Part shown: positions 34,261 to 42,015 of the stretch, piece after piece
Numbering within the stretch: position 1 is the stretch's first letter
Layout: each line of letters starts with the position of its first letter
NCBI RefSeq assembly: GCF_016587435.1
Contig: NZ_BNJJ01000005.1
Coordinates: forward strand, 62,001 to 126,000
Source: Dictyobacter formicarum
GTDB taxonomy: Bacteria; Chloroflexota; Ktedonobacteria; Ktedonobacterales; Ktedonobacteraceae
Length of the DNA: 64,000 bases
Direction of reading: 5' to 3'
The notes under the pieces: model-generated
The model's database searches: none
What the model saw: the letters and a program-made list of their open reading frames with translations, nothing else
Told to the model about the DNA's origin: nothing
Program-made: the position numbers and the translations under genes

Positions 34261-35166
34261 CTATGCTTGCCGCTGAAGCAGCAAACGTCGATGCATCAGT
34301 GTGAAGCCACCAACGGCAGCTGCATAGCAGATAAAAGCAGGCAGGCTAATACACACACTGATGGGATAGCCGGTATAAAAGCCAAGCGTAATCCCCACCC
34401 AGGTCAAGAGGATCGCTATAACAATCGAAAGCGCCAGCGCGACAAAAGGAGCACTGGTCAGACGATGTGCTATAGCTGCTGGCAACAGGATCAGGGCAAA
34501 AACGAGCAAGGCACCGACAGCCATAGTGGCTTCACTGACCGTGATGGCCAGCAAGACAACGAAGATCAGTCCAAGCACACGTACTGGAACGCGACGCGCG
34601 GCAGCAACTACAGGGTCAAGGGAGGCGAACAGCAAGGGACGTGCAATCACGCTCAGGACCAACAACGTTGGCACTCCGATGTAGATCAAGGTCACCAGCT
34701 GTTCCGAAGAGATCCCAAGCATATTCCCAAAGAGAACCTGGGCGGCGGAGAAACCGGTCCCCGTGCCGCTCACCTGCGTGGTAAACTTGCTTAAGCATAA
34801 TGCGCCAAGTCCAAGCACCCAGGCCAGGATCGTACCAGTAGCCACATCCCGTTCCTGCAAACGTTCTCCCAGGCCTCCCATCGCCAGGGCGACAGCCACA
34901 GTAATGAAGAGTAGGGTCACCAATGGATTGATGCCCAGCACGGCTCCTGCCAGTGCTCCAGTAAAGGCCACATCAGACAACGATTCACTGGCAAAAGCCT
35001 GATGACGCAAGACCACAAAATACCCGACAAAGCCAGCGAGCAAGCTGATCACCGTCCCGGCAAGCAAGGCATTGCGCATGAAATCATACCCCAGCATGGT
35101 CTGGAGATCTTGCCAGAGATTGAGTGTAAAAGGTGGAAAGGTTGTTGTCGCCAGGACACTATGCAT
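34261..35166 (-). CDS. Zinc/manganese ABC transporter permease (second)
   Basis: A 301-residue permease of the ZnuB/MntB ABC-3 family with about eight helices: MRNALLAGTVISLLAGFVGYFVVLRHQAFASESLSDVAFTGALAGAVLG at the start, then LGISSEQLVTLIYIG and AMAVGALLVFALILLPAAIAHRLT. It follows and overlaps the other permease gene by 8 bases. The start at 35166 has GGAG six bases upstream; an ATG four codons earlier lacks a site. Two permeases suggest a heterodimeric channel. The importer supplies zinc or manganese to the cytoplasm. Confidence 0.85.
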   Translation of the reverse strand: MHSVLATTTFPPFTLNLWQDLQTMLGYDFMRNALLAGTVISLLAGFVGYFVVLRHQAFASESLSDVAFTGALAGAVLGINPLVTLLFITVAVALAMGGLGERLQERDVATGTILAWVLGLGALCLSKFTTQVSGTGTGFSAAQVLFGNMLGISSEQLVTLIYIGVPTLLVLSVIARPLLFASLDPVVAAARRVPVRVLGLIFVVLLAITVSEATMAVGALLVFALILLPAAIAHRLTSAPFVALALSIVIAILLTWVGITLGFYTGYPISVCISLPAFICYAAAVGGFTLMHRRLLLQRQA

Positions 35167-36088
35167 TGCTTGCTCCATTCATCTGAGAAGAGAGAGGTAT
35201 CTGGTCCCGTTTGTGTGCTCGCTTGTCCCAGATCAGTTTGCCACCGTGTGCGAGCAGATACGTCCCAAAGGCACATGACGTAATAAAAAAGCTAACGGGA
35301 TAGGGCGTAAAGAAACCGATGGTCAGACCCATCCAGGTAAAGACGATGGCCAACAGCACGGAAAGCAGCACCGCGACGCCCGGCCTGGAGGTGAGTGTTT
35401 GGGCAATCGCTGCAGGGGTCACAAGGAGCGCAAAGATAAGCAAGGCGCCCACCACCTGGACGGAGATAGCCACCACCAGAGCAAGCAAGACAAGGTAGCC
35501 CAGCGAAATCAGCTGCACCGGAACTCCCTGGGCCGCTGCGACCGTCGGATCAAGCGAGAGAAAGAATAATGGTCGGGCGATCCAAAACATGACGATGAGC
35601 AAGGCCAGCGTCGACCAGATGACCACCTGAACATCGCCATCACTAATCCCCAGGATATTGCCAAAGAGAACATTATAAATATTCGAGGCATATTCGGAGG
35701 TGGAAAGAAACACAAAGAGAAAGCCCAGTGCGAGTGCAGCGGTCAAGACCGCGCCAATCGCAACATCGCTCTTGTGTCCAGCGTGCGATGCTGGTTGCAA
35801 CCCTTGAATCCCAAGTGCCGCGAGCAAGCCTGCCACAAACAGACCGAGAATTGCCGGGATACCGATGAGGGCTGCGCCCGTCGCACCGGCAAACCCGACG
35901 TTTGCCAGGCTGTGTCCGGCAAAACTTTGACCACGCAGAACCATAAAATAGCCAATCACACCGGCCGCCAGAGCCACCAGCGTTCCGGCGAGATAGGCAT
36001 TGTGCATAAAGTGGTAATGAAACAACTGGAGAATGAGGGCAAAAACATCTCCCAACGCTGCTTCAATCTGTGTCGCGATCTCACCCAT
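35159..36088 (-). CDS. Zinc/manganese ABC transporter permease (first)
   Basis: A 309-residue ABC-3 family permease: FHYHFMHNAYLAGTLVALAAGVIGYFMVLRGQSFAGHSLANVGFAGATGAALIG, FVFLSTSEYASNIYNVLFGNILGIS and SVQVVGALLIFALLVTPAAIAQTLT. It shares the plan of the second permease, suggesting duplication. The ATG at 36088 has AGAAGG upstream and overlaps the ATPase gene by 8 bases. Earlier frame positions are out of place within that gene. Confidence 0.86.
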   Translation of the reverse strand: MGEIATQIEAALGDVFALILQLFHYHFMHNAYLAGTLVALAAGVIGYFMVLRGQSFAGHSLANVGFAGATGAALIGIPAILGLFVAGLLAALGIQGLQPASHAGHKSDVAIGAVLTAALALGFLFVFLSTSEYASNIYNVLFGNILGISDGDVQVVIWSTLALLIVMFWIARPLFFLSLDPTVAAAQGVPVQLISLGYLVLLALVVAISVQVVGALLIFALLVTPAAIAQTLTSRPGVAVLLSVLLAIVFTWMGLTIGFFTPYPVSFFITSCAFGTYLLAHGGKLIWDKRAHKRDQIPLSSQMNGASNA

Positions 36089-36935
36089 GATGACCTTCTT
36101 CCACGTCCGGCTGTCCAACCACAACAATACGTCCATCACTGGCATGCAGAACCTCAACCGTTGTGCCGTAGAGACGGGACAGCGTCTCCGTGGTAATGAC
36201 CTCGGCCGGCGTTCCCACCGCGATCTGGCCATGCGCCACATAGATCACCCGATCAACCGCCGTGAGGAGGGGATTGATATCATGGGTCACCAACAGAACC
36301 GTCGCCTGCATCTCTCGACTGATGCGTCGAATTACCGTCGCCGCTGCCTGCTGATGGCGCAAATCCAGGTTATCCAGGGGTTCATCTAGCGCGAGAATCC
36401 GCGGTTGGGTAACCAGCGCCTGGGCGATCAGCAGTCGTTGCTGCTCTCCTCCTGAGAGCTCGCCAATGGGTCGATCGGCATAGGCAGTCGCACCAACGAG
36501 ATCAATAGCTTGCTGCACACGAAGCGCGGCAGCGCGCGCATTGGCACGTGCCACAAAAGGCAGTGGCAACCCCCACTTTCCTCCATCCAGCCCGAGTCGG
36601 ACAATACTGCGGCCCCGCACATGAACATCGGCATCAAAATGCCGCCGCTGCGGCACATAGCCAATGGCCGCATTTCCGCGCCGAGCTGGTTGCCCCAAGA
36701 CGGTAATGCTCCCGTGAGAAAGGGGAATAAGCTCGAGTATCGCCTTCAGCAACGTCGATTTCCCGGCACCGTTAGGCCCGAGGATGGCAATAAACTCTCC
36801 TGCTTGAATCGAAAGGTGCACGTCACGCCAAATGGTATGAGTACCTAACGTGACAGCCGCCTCATGGACTTCGATCAGCTCAGCAGACTCAGCTGGCGAG
36901 GATACCCGGGGAAGCTGAGGCAAAATTTTCGTCAT
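36081..36935 (-). CDS. Zinc/manganese ABC transporter ATPase (ZnuC-like)
   Basis: A 284-residue ATPase with Walker A GPNGAGKST (about residues 53-61), signature LSGGEQQRLLIAQAL, Walker B RILALDEPLDNLD and a switch His in LVTHDINPLL. This is the ZnuC/MntB-type metal ABC group. It drives the two ABC-3 permeases encoded next. The ATG at 36935 has AAGGAA upstream; the longer frame would run into the spacer behind the binding-protein gene. Confidence 0.89.
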   Translation of the reverse strand: MTKILPQLPRVSSPAESAELIEVHEAAVTLGTHTIWRDVHLSIQAGEFIAILGPNGAGKSTLLKAILELIPLSHGSITVLGQPARRGNAAIGYVPQRRHFDADVHVRGRSIVRLGLDGGKWGLPLPFVARANARAAALRVQQAIDLVGATAYADRPIGELSGGEQQRLLIAQALVTQPRILALDEPLDNLDLRHQQAAATVIRRISREMQATVLLVTHDINPLLTAVDRVIYVAHGQIAVGTPAEVITTETLSRLYGTTVEVLHASDGRIVVVGQPDVEEGHHG

Positions 36936-37000
36936 GCTACACTCTTTTCCTTGACAAAAGCAACCGGGATAGCCGGCTGCTTCGTTGCACTCAACGCTCT

Positions 37001-37951
37001 TTACTTGCCAGTCGCTTTGGACAGCGCGCTCTGAATGCCTTTCAGTTGACTGGATTGCCAATCCTGGAACGACGCGTTCGCCGGGGTCAGCGTCTCCGTA
37101 ATCGTGGTGACTGGCACAGAAGCGACTGTGGCAAGATTCAGTACCTTCTGAATGTTATTCGGCGTATTCTGTGAGTTATAGACGAGAATGGTAATCTGCC
37201 GGGTCTTGATTTGTTGCTCGACGGTTGCCTCATCGGCGGCCGAAATATCAGTCCCTTCAGAGACCGCCTTCAGATAAGAGTATGGTGTAACCAGCTTTAA
37301 GCCGAGCGCAGGCGCAAGGTAGGAAAAAATGCTTTCAGTCGCGCCAACCGGTGTTCCCGCATATTTGGCCTTGATATCCGCAATCAAGGTATGGTATTCT
37401 TTCAAACCATTCGTCAGAAACGCTTGCTCGGATTGATCAAAAGCCGTGGCATCAGCAGCATCGAGGGTCACAAAGTCGTCGTGCAACTTATGAACGACGG
37501 CAGTGACATCATCGGGGTTATACCACATGTGCGGATTATCCCCCTCACGCTTCCCGTTCAAATCACCGATATTCAAAACTTTTCGTCCACTAGCCGGATT
37601 GGACTGGAGTAATTTGTCTGCCCAGGGATCATAGCCGGCTCCATTCAGAATGACGTATTGCGCATCGGCCACGGTCCGCGCATTTGCTGCGGTCGGCTCA
37701 TATGCATGTGGATCAGCATTGGGATCGGTAATGATATTGGTCACATAAACATGGTCGCCACCAACCTGGGTAGCGATACTGCCCCAAAAATTTTCAGCGG
37801 CCACAACCTCGATCACTTTCCCTTGGGCCGGTACAGGGCTCGCAGATGATGGAGTGCCAGTAGTAGTGGTTCCACAGGATGCGAGAGCCAAAATAAGAAA
37901 AAAGCTACTGATAAAAAGAGTGAATGCTTTCTGCGTGTGTGTGCGAAACAC
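37001..37951 (-). CDS. Metal ABC transporter substrate-binding lipoprotein (ZnuA-like)
   Basis: A 316-residue lipoprotein with lipobox LALASC. The mature part follows cluster A-I: VVAAENFWGSIATQVGGDHVYVTNIITDPNADPHAYEPT, NGAGYDPWADKLL, NPHMWYNPDDV, and a later TESIFSYLAPALGLKL. The His in DPHAYEPT and in NPHMWY are metal ligands. The His-rich loop typical of strict ZnuA is missing, so zinc or manganese are both possible. GTG at 37951 has AGGAGG nine bases upstream. It is the first gene of the importer operon. Confidence 0.86.
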   Translation of the reverse strand: MFRTHTQKAFTLFISSFFLILALASCGTTTTGTPSSASPVPAQGKVIEVVAAENFWGSIATQVGGDHVYVTNIITDPNADPHAYEPTAANARTVADAQYVILNGAGYDPWADKLLQSNPASGRKVLNIGDLNGKREGDNPHMWYNPDDVTAVVHKLHDDFVTLDAADATAFDQSEQAFLTNGLKEYHTLIADIKAKYAGTPVGATESIFSYLAPALGLKLVTPYSYLKAVSEGTDISAADEATVEQQIKTRQITILVYNSQNTPNNIQKVLNLATVASVPVTTITETLTPANASFQDWQSSQLKGIQSALSKATGK

Positions 37952-38009
37952 AGAAACCTCCTGGAAAAGACAAAAATAACAGGACACTACAGCGCTATCC
38001 CTTCGTTAT

Positions 38010-38024
38010 TGATACTATGTATCT
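38010..38024. promoter_or_regulatory. Operator-like palindrome before the zinc importer
   Basis: TGATAC-TAT-GTATCT lies 59 bases before the ZnuA-like start and matches the palindrome at 34002-34016. A second inverted repeat (AATGAGACA at 38059-38067 and TGTCTCATT at 38081-38089) follows. Together they look like the control region of the importer. Confidence 0.55.
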
Positions 38025-38217
38025 GTAAAGGAGTGTACTGCACAGATAGCCATCTGTCAATGAGACAATGTATCGTTATCTGTCTCATTGATTGATACGG
38101 AAAGGAGCCAGAATGATACAGCATGGAGATACACTATGAATCATCTGCTGCACAGGTAACTGGCGCCTGGTCTACAAAGCATTCAAGCCTCCTTGCGTCT
38201 TACGACATGTACTTTTC

Positions 38218-38379
38218 GGTATTGTCAACTTAAAAATTTCCGTTGTTGAGCTTTCACCATTTCCTCTCCATTTTGCCGGTGATTGTGTCGAAAATACCCC
38301 TGAAAATAGGGAGGCTTCACCACTTTTCCTGTATTTTCTCTGCTATAATCTCTACAATTTTCCTTAAGTTGACAATACC
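38218..38379. mobile_element. 162-bp MITE with 16-bp terminal repeats and 8-bp target duplication
   Basis: The ends GGTATTGTCAACTTAA (38218-38233) and its exact inverse (38364-38379) enclose about 130 AT-rich, non-coding bases. The 8-bp TACTTTTC stands directly outside on both sides (38210-38217 and 38380-38387), the target site copied on insertion. It has no gene and must be moved by a transposase from elsewhere. It sits in the 3' part of a recombinase remnant and supplies the last base of its stop codon. Confidence 0.85.
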
Positions 38380-38707
38380 TACTTTTCAGTTGCCACCATA
38401 GATGGCCTCCTCCGACTTCGCCTGCTTACGTCTGGTGCAAGCGTCTGCCGGAGAAGAGGATACGCCGCTGGCTCTTTCTGTTTTTCTTTCTCGACCATCT
38501 GGGCGCTCAGACGCTGGTAGTGTTTGACCGCCACCATATCTTTGAGGCCGAGCAGTTTCCGCAATGTTTCCGGCTCACCTCCCGCCTGCAGATAGCGCAC
38601 CGCGAAGGTATCGCGCAATGCCGAAGCTCACACGTGTCTTGCTCCTCCCTGCTCGCTTCTTGAGCCAACCAAACAACAAGGTAATCGCATTACTTGTCAG
38701 ATGAGGA
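38379..38707 (-). pseudogene. Tyrosine recombinase, C-terminal remnant
   Basis: The minus strand reads LTSNAITLLFGWLKKRAG, then after a frame change ASALRDTFAVRYLQAGGEPETLRKLLGLKDMVAVKHYQ, the C-terminal catalytic core of a XerC/D-type recombinase. A TGA and a frameshift separate the two parts near 38620-38640, and the 5' two thirds are missing. The last codon before the stop runs into the MITE at 38379. It resembles the C-terminus of the full-length recombinase at 49983-51584. Confidence 0.75.
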
Positions 38708-39604
38708 CTTACGATAGCAGGGAGCGACGCATTCGATAACTTCACGACGAGCTTGATAGCTTAAGGATGAGACAGGCTGTGATAGCATTCATTGCTCCTT
38801 CACGGGAAAGATATGACATCATTGTAGAAAGTGAAGAGAAGCAAACTGGCCGTGCAGAACTCACGCATCATGCACGCAGATTGCTACGAGAAGTAACGCT
38901 AAATATGAGCATAGAAGAGAAGAGCATCCTCATCACCAGCACCATTTCGCACGAAACTGTTTTGCAGGGAACCATGCTGCTAAGGCAATTCCGGCGCATC
39001 CGGTTGCCTCATGAGATATCTTAGCTAAAAATGCAAGAGGGTCAATGAATTGCTCATGTTCAGAATTCACTCGAAGCAGATGAAACCTTCCTTCAGGCAA
39101 AAAGCAGGCGGCAGGAAAGGGTGGGAAGAGGAGACCATCGGCTAAGATTTCCCGTGAGGCAATGCGGATTTTTCGCCTCAATGTGATGAGACATATGCAA
39201 AAAGTTTTGCGTCTTCTGGCAAAAAGCATCGCGATAACGCGGAAACAGGATATTCCTTTTATCAGCATTCGTTGATCTGCAGGAGACTATACCGGACTTT
39301 TTGAGAATGTGCAAGCGAAACATCCTGCCTCTCCCCCCACATCAAATTTTTCATCGAGGCATACCGCTCACTTCAAAATGAAGCGTTGGTTCGCAAAAAG
39401 CTCGTATCACAATAAACAGTTTTTCATCGCGATAGATCTAAATTGGCTCACTTATAAGGAGATCCCGTATTCCCAGGGCATCTCATCAACCGGTGGCCAA
39501 CGGTTCAGGCTTTCTGGGGCACTTTCATTCCATGCAATCAGACATTCATTCCAAATCTCGTCCGACTTAAAAAACAGATACAACCATTGGGCGAATACAC
39601 TATT
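38708..39604. other. 900-base region without a confident gene
   Basis: Short open frames exist on both strands (for example 38767-39024 plus, 85 codons) but none has a recognisable family or a good start. It contains the second copy of the 33-bp repeat at 39134-39166. It is probably decayed DNA at the edge of the defence island. Confidence 0.4.
39134..39166. repeat. 33-bp repeat, copy 2
   Basis: ACCATCGGCTAAGATTTCCC and the bases after it match 30257-30289 except for one position. The similarity fades beyond that. Its nature is unknown. Confidence 0.6.
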
Positions 39605-40492
39605 TCAACGTTCTGCTGGAGAACCACTTATTCCCGCATCCAACAACGCTTGCTCTAGTAGCTTGCTCATTGCAAGGCGCTCTGCCCATTGTTCTAACAA
39701 CGATATATTGAGGCGTAATCCCTGGACCTTGAGCATCCCCAAGATATCGTTCCAGCCAGCGTCATCTTCCATCCCATCATGCCGCATGATCTTATCTGTA
39801 TGATAGCGGACAAGCTTCCAGAGAATCATTTCCACCGCAGAAGCAACAGGAAGAACAGCATGCTGCTCTTCTAACAGATGCATTTCGGTATATTGTGCCA
39901 TTGCCAGGTCAAATGCCTCTCTTTGAGATATAATCACGTCAACTTTCATCAATGAGTCCAGGTGAAGAAGCGATACGGATTGACCCTGATGCATTGCTTC
40001 CTCGTCTATTACGTAGTGCTCTTTAAGCAATGCTACACGTGTTTCATTCCACAGCTTTTCGTCCGAAAAGGTGAAACTTCGTGGATGAATGACGATGTCG
40101 ATATCTTGTGCCAGTTGTTGCATTCCGTGAAGAGAACTTGCCAGAGAGCCGCCAAGGTACCATGGTACTTCGGTTGAGTCAAAAACAGAGAGGATTGGCT
40201 CGAGAACGGCAAGGAGATCAACGGGTTGAACGGTCCAGTGTTCCTGACGAATAAGCTGCTCTTGAACCAACTGAGCAAAATGATCTCCATACGCAGAAGC
40301 CACATAGTGAACAGCAGCCTCTTGCATACTTGCATCAGGATGATGTTGCTGCCAGCGATGAACACTGGCCCAGATTCCACTTCGAGTCAATGCTTGCACT
40401 GACTGAAATCGTTTCTGGCTCGATGCCTGACGAAGCAGTGCGATCAGGACTCGCTCGACATCGGGATGGGTATCAATTGATTGTGTTCTCAT
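39605..40492 (-). CDS. Nucleotidyltransferase-like protein next to the Wadjet genes
   Basis: A 295-residue soluble protein. The middle reads VPWYLGGSLASSLHGMQQLAQDIDIVIHPRSF, the GS-x-DxD pattern of minimal nucleotidyltransferases such as AbiEii, with SLMKVDVII giving a third acidic residue and ASAVEMILWKLVRYH a usual C-terminal helix. The N-terminal 90 residues are helical and unassigned. The gene starts 140 bases behind jetD on the same strand, so it could be an extra member of the defence operon or a toxin-type component. GGGGAAGGA precedes the ATG at 40492. Confidence 0.65.
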   Translation of the reverse strand: MRTQSIDTHPDVERVLIALLRQASSQKRFQSVQALTRSGIWASVHRWQQHHPDASMQEAAVHYVASAYGDHFAQLVQEQLIRQEHWTVQPVDLLAVLEPILSVFDSTEVPWYLGGSLASSLHGMQQLAQDIDIVIHPRSFTFSDEKLWNETRVALLKEHYVIDEEAMHQGQSVSLLHLDSLMKVDVIISQREAFDLAMAQYTEMHLLEEQHAVLPVASAVEMILWKLVRYHTDKIMRHDGMEDDAGWNDILGMLKVQGLRLNISLLEQWAERLAMSKLLEQALLDAGISGSPAER

Positions 40493-40632
40493 TCCTTCCC
40501 CTCTGTGATCCTGGCTGGTCAACTGAGAGCTGTTCATTGCCATGTGCAGTCAACTTTCCTGCGGCTGCACGTAGAGACATCATACTCGATAATTGGCAAT
40601 AACGATAGCTCCTCTCATGTATTGCTGTACCG

Positions 40633-42015
40633 TCAGGTCAAACGAAAATCGGAGATCAGCAAAGAAACAATACCTTCCTGATAAGCCCAGCGTCCAATCA
40701 TCTGCATCTGCTCTATCAGGGAGCCAAAACGTCCACTAAGTAACTGAAGTTGCTGCAATTCATCACTGGAGGCCACAATGCCCTCACCAGTTCCCAATGC
40801 CATAGCATAATCCTGGGGATCAAAGTGCCAAAATCGGCAGTGCTGCGGATAGGCATCTTGCAGATAGGACGCAATCTGCAAACCTTTGAGATCAAAGTCA
40901 CCGCTATAATAAAAATGATGATCAGGAGAATCTTGCGCCAGAAGATCTAATAATTTCATCACAGCCATTCCAGGCCAGCCGGATGTGCAAATAACGGTGG
41001 GAGCCCTGGATTCTGGAGAGTCAGACAGATTGGCAACAACCTCCTCAAAAACCTGCGGATTCTCGATCAAATAGATAGTGGGCACGGTTGGTATAATGCG
41101 TCGCCAGCGCAAAAGTTGCGCCAGCGGCAGCAGAAGGATGCGAGCACCAGCCGCCTCTAGTAATGGATCAGATTTGTCATCCAGATCCACAGCATGCGCC
41201 AGGTTAAAAACGGCAACTGATGATGAGATGGTATCGACAAGTAAATGAACATTGTGATATAACTGAAGTTCCATGGCCCGCCCCTGGAAAGAGGCATCCA
41301 GTGGTGGATCAGTGAGATCATTCAGAGCCATGAGGAAGAGGCGACCTGCAGGCCGCCCCACATCCAGACAATGAGGATCACCGGTGATATTCTGAGCAAA
41401 GATTGCCAGTCGCTGTGGAGATGTCGCTTCAGGTAAGCGATTCAAGGCAAGGAGTACCGTTTGTATACTGGCCAATTGGCGTTGCTGCTCTTCTGATGGC
41501 GCGTTCTTATACTGGCTAAACAGCCATGCCAGGCCATGATTACCCTGCAGCAGCCAGCGATATCCCTGTTGCCACTCAGCCTGCGAAGCCAGCAAAGCCT
41601 GAAGTTGTTGCCGGAATTGCTCTTGCCGATGCAGCCGTTTCAGACGCTGCTGCGGACGAGTAATGAGCGGTTGCTCAGGAAACATCGCTTGTAACAGGTC
41701 TATCAGGGAACACTGGAAACGACTTTGACGTAATGCGGCTTCTACATCACGCAGCTTAATCCGCAGGATATCCGTAGGATACAGAGGCTTCCCCAAAAAA
41801 CTGGCGATCTCGCGCCGCTCTTCTGGTAAACTAGCTGTAAGCACCACCTGTCCCTCGATCGCGCCACGCTCGACATACTTTTGCCGTAACAGCGGCAAGA
41901 GTCGTTGAAAAGCCGGTCGCTGAAAAAAGGTCACCATCTGCCGGATAGCTTGTGCGTCACCGGCAGATGGTTCAGATGCATCTGCATGATGGTCAGCCTG
42001 GTCAATATTCTCCAC
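40633..42015 (-). CDS. jetD: Wadjet type II nuclease subunit JetD (TIGR02679/DUF2399)
   Basis: A 460-residue protein. The N-terminal 250 residues follow the TIGR02679 pattern (FFQRPAFQRLLPLLRQKYVERGAIEGQVVL). The C-terminal DUF2399/Toprim part has the acidic residues of the nuclease centre: E318 in IYLIENPQVFEE and D373/D375 in YYSGDFDLKGLQIASYL. In Wadjet, JetD cuts plasmid DNA after the SMC complex has extruded it. The GTG start lies directly after the jetC stop, with GGAGGAAAA upstream, so the genes are tightly coupled. Confidence 0.88.
   Translation of the reverse strand: MENIDQADHHADASEPSAGDAQAIRQMVTFFQRPAFQRLLPLLRQKYVERGAIEGQVVLTASLPEERREIASFLGKPLYPTDILRIKLRDVEAALRQSRFQCSLIDLLQAMFPEQPLITRPQQRLKRLHRQEQFRQQLQALLASQAEWQQGYRWLLQGNHGLAWLFSQYKNAPSEEQQRQLASIQTVLLALNRLPEATSPQRLAIFAQNITGDPHCLDVGRPAGRLFLMALNDLTDPPLDASFQGRAMELQLYHNVHLLVDTISSSVAVFNLAHAVDLDDKSDPLLEAAGARILLLPLAQLLRWRRIIPTVPTIYLIENPQVFEEVVANLSDSPESRAPTVICTSGWPGMAVMKLLDLLAQDSPDHHFYYSGDFDLKGLQIASYLQDAYPQHCRFWHFDPQDYAMALGTGEGIVASSDELQQLQLLSGRFGSLIEQMQMIGRWAYQEGIVSLLISDFRLT

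Noticed and set aside
34087..34794. Long open frame (235 codons) on the plus strand
   Set aside because: It is antisense to the zinc permease and ATPase-spacer region, has low-complexity content (Gln/Asn/His) and no family; the minus-strand permease is clear.
38767..39268. Open frames on both strands behind the recombinase remnant
   Set aside because: Neither has a recognisable domain, good ribosome site or protein-like composition throughout.
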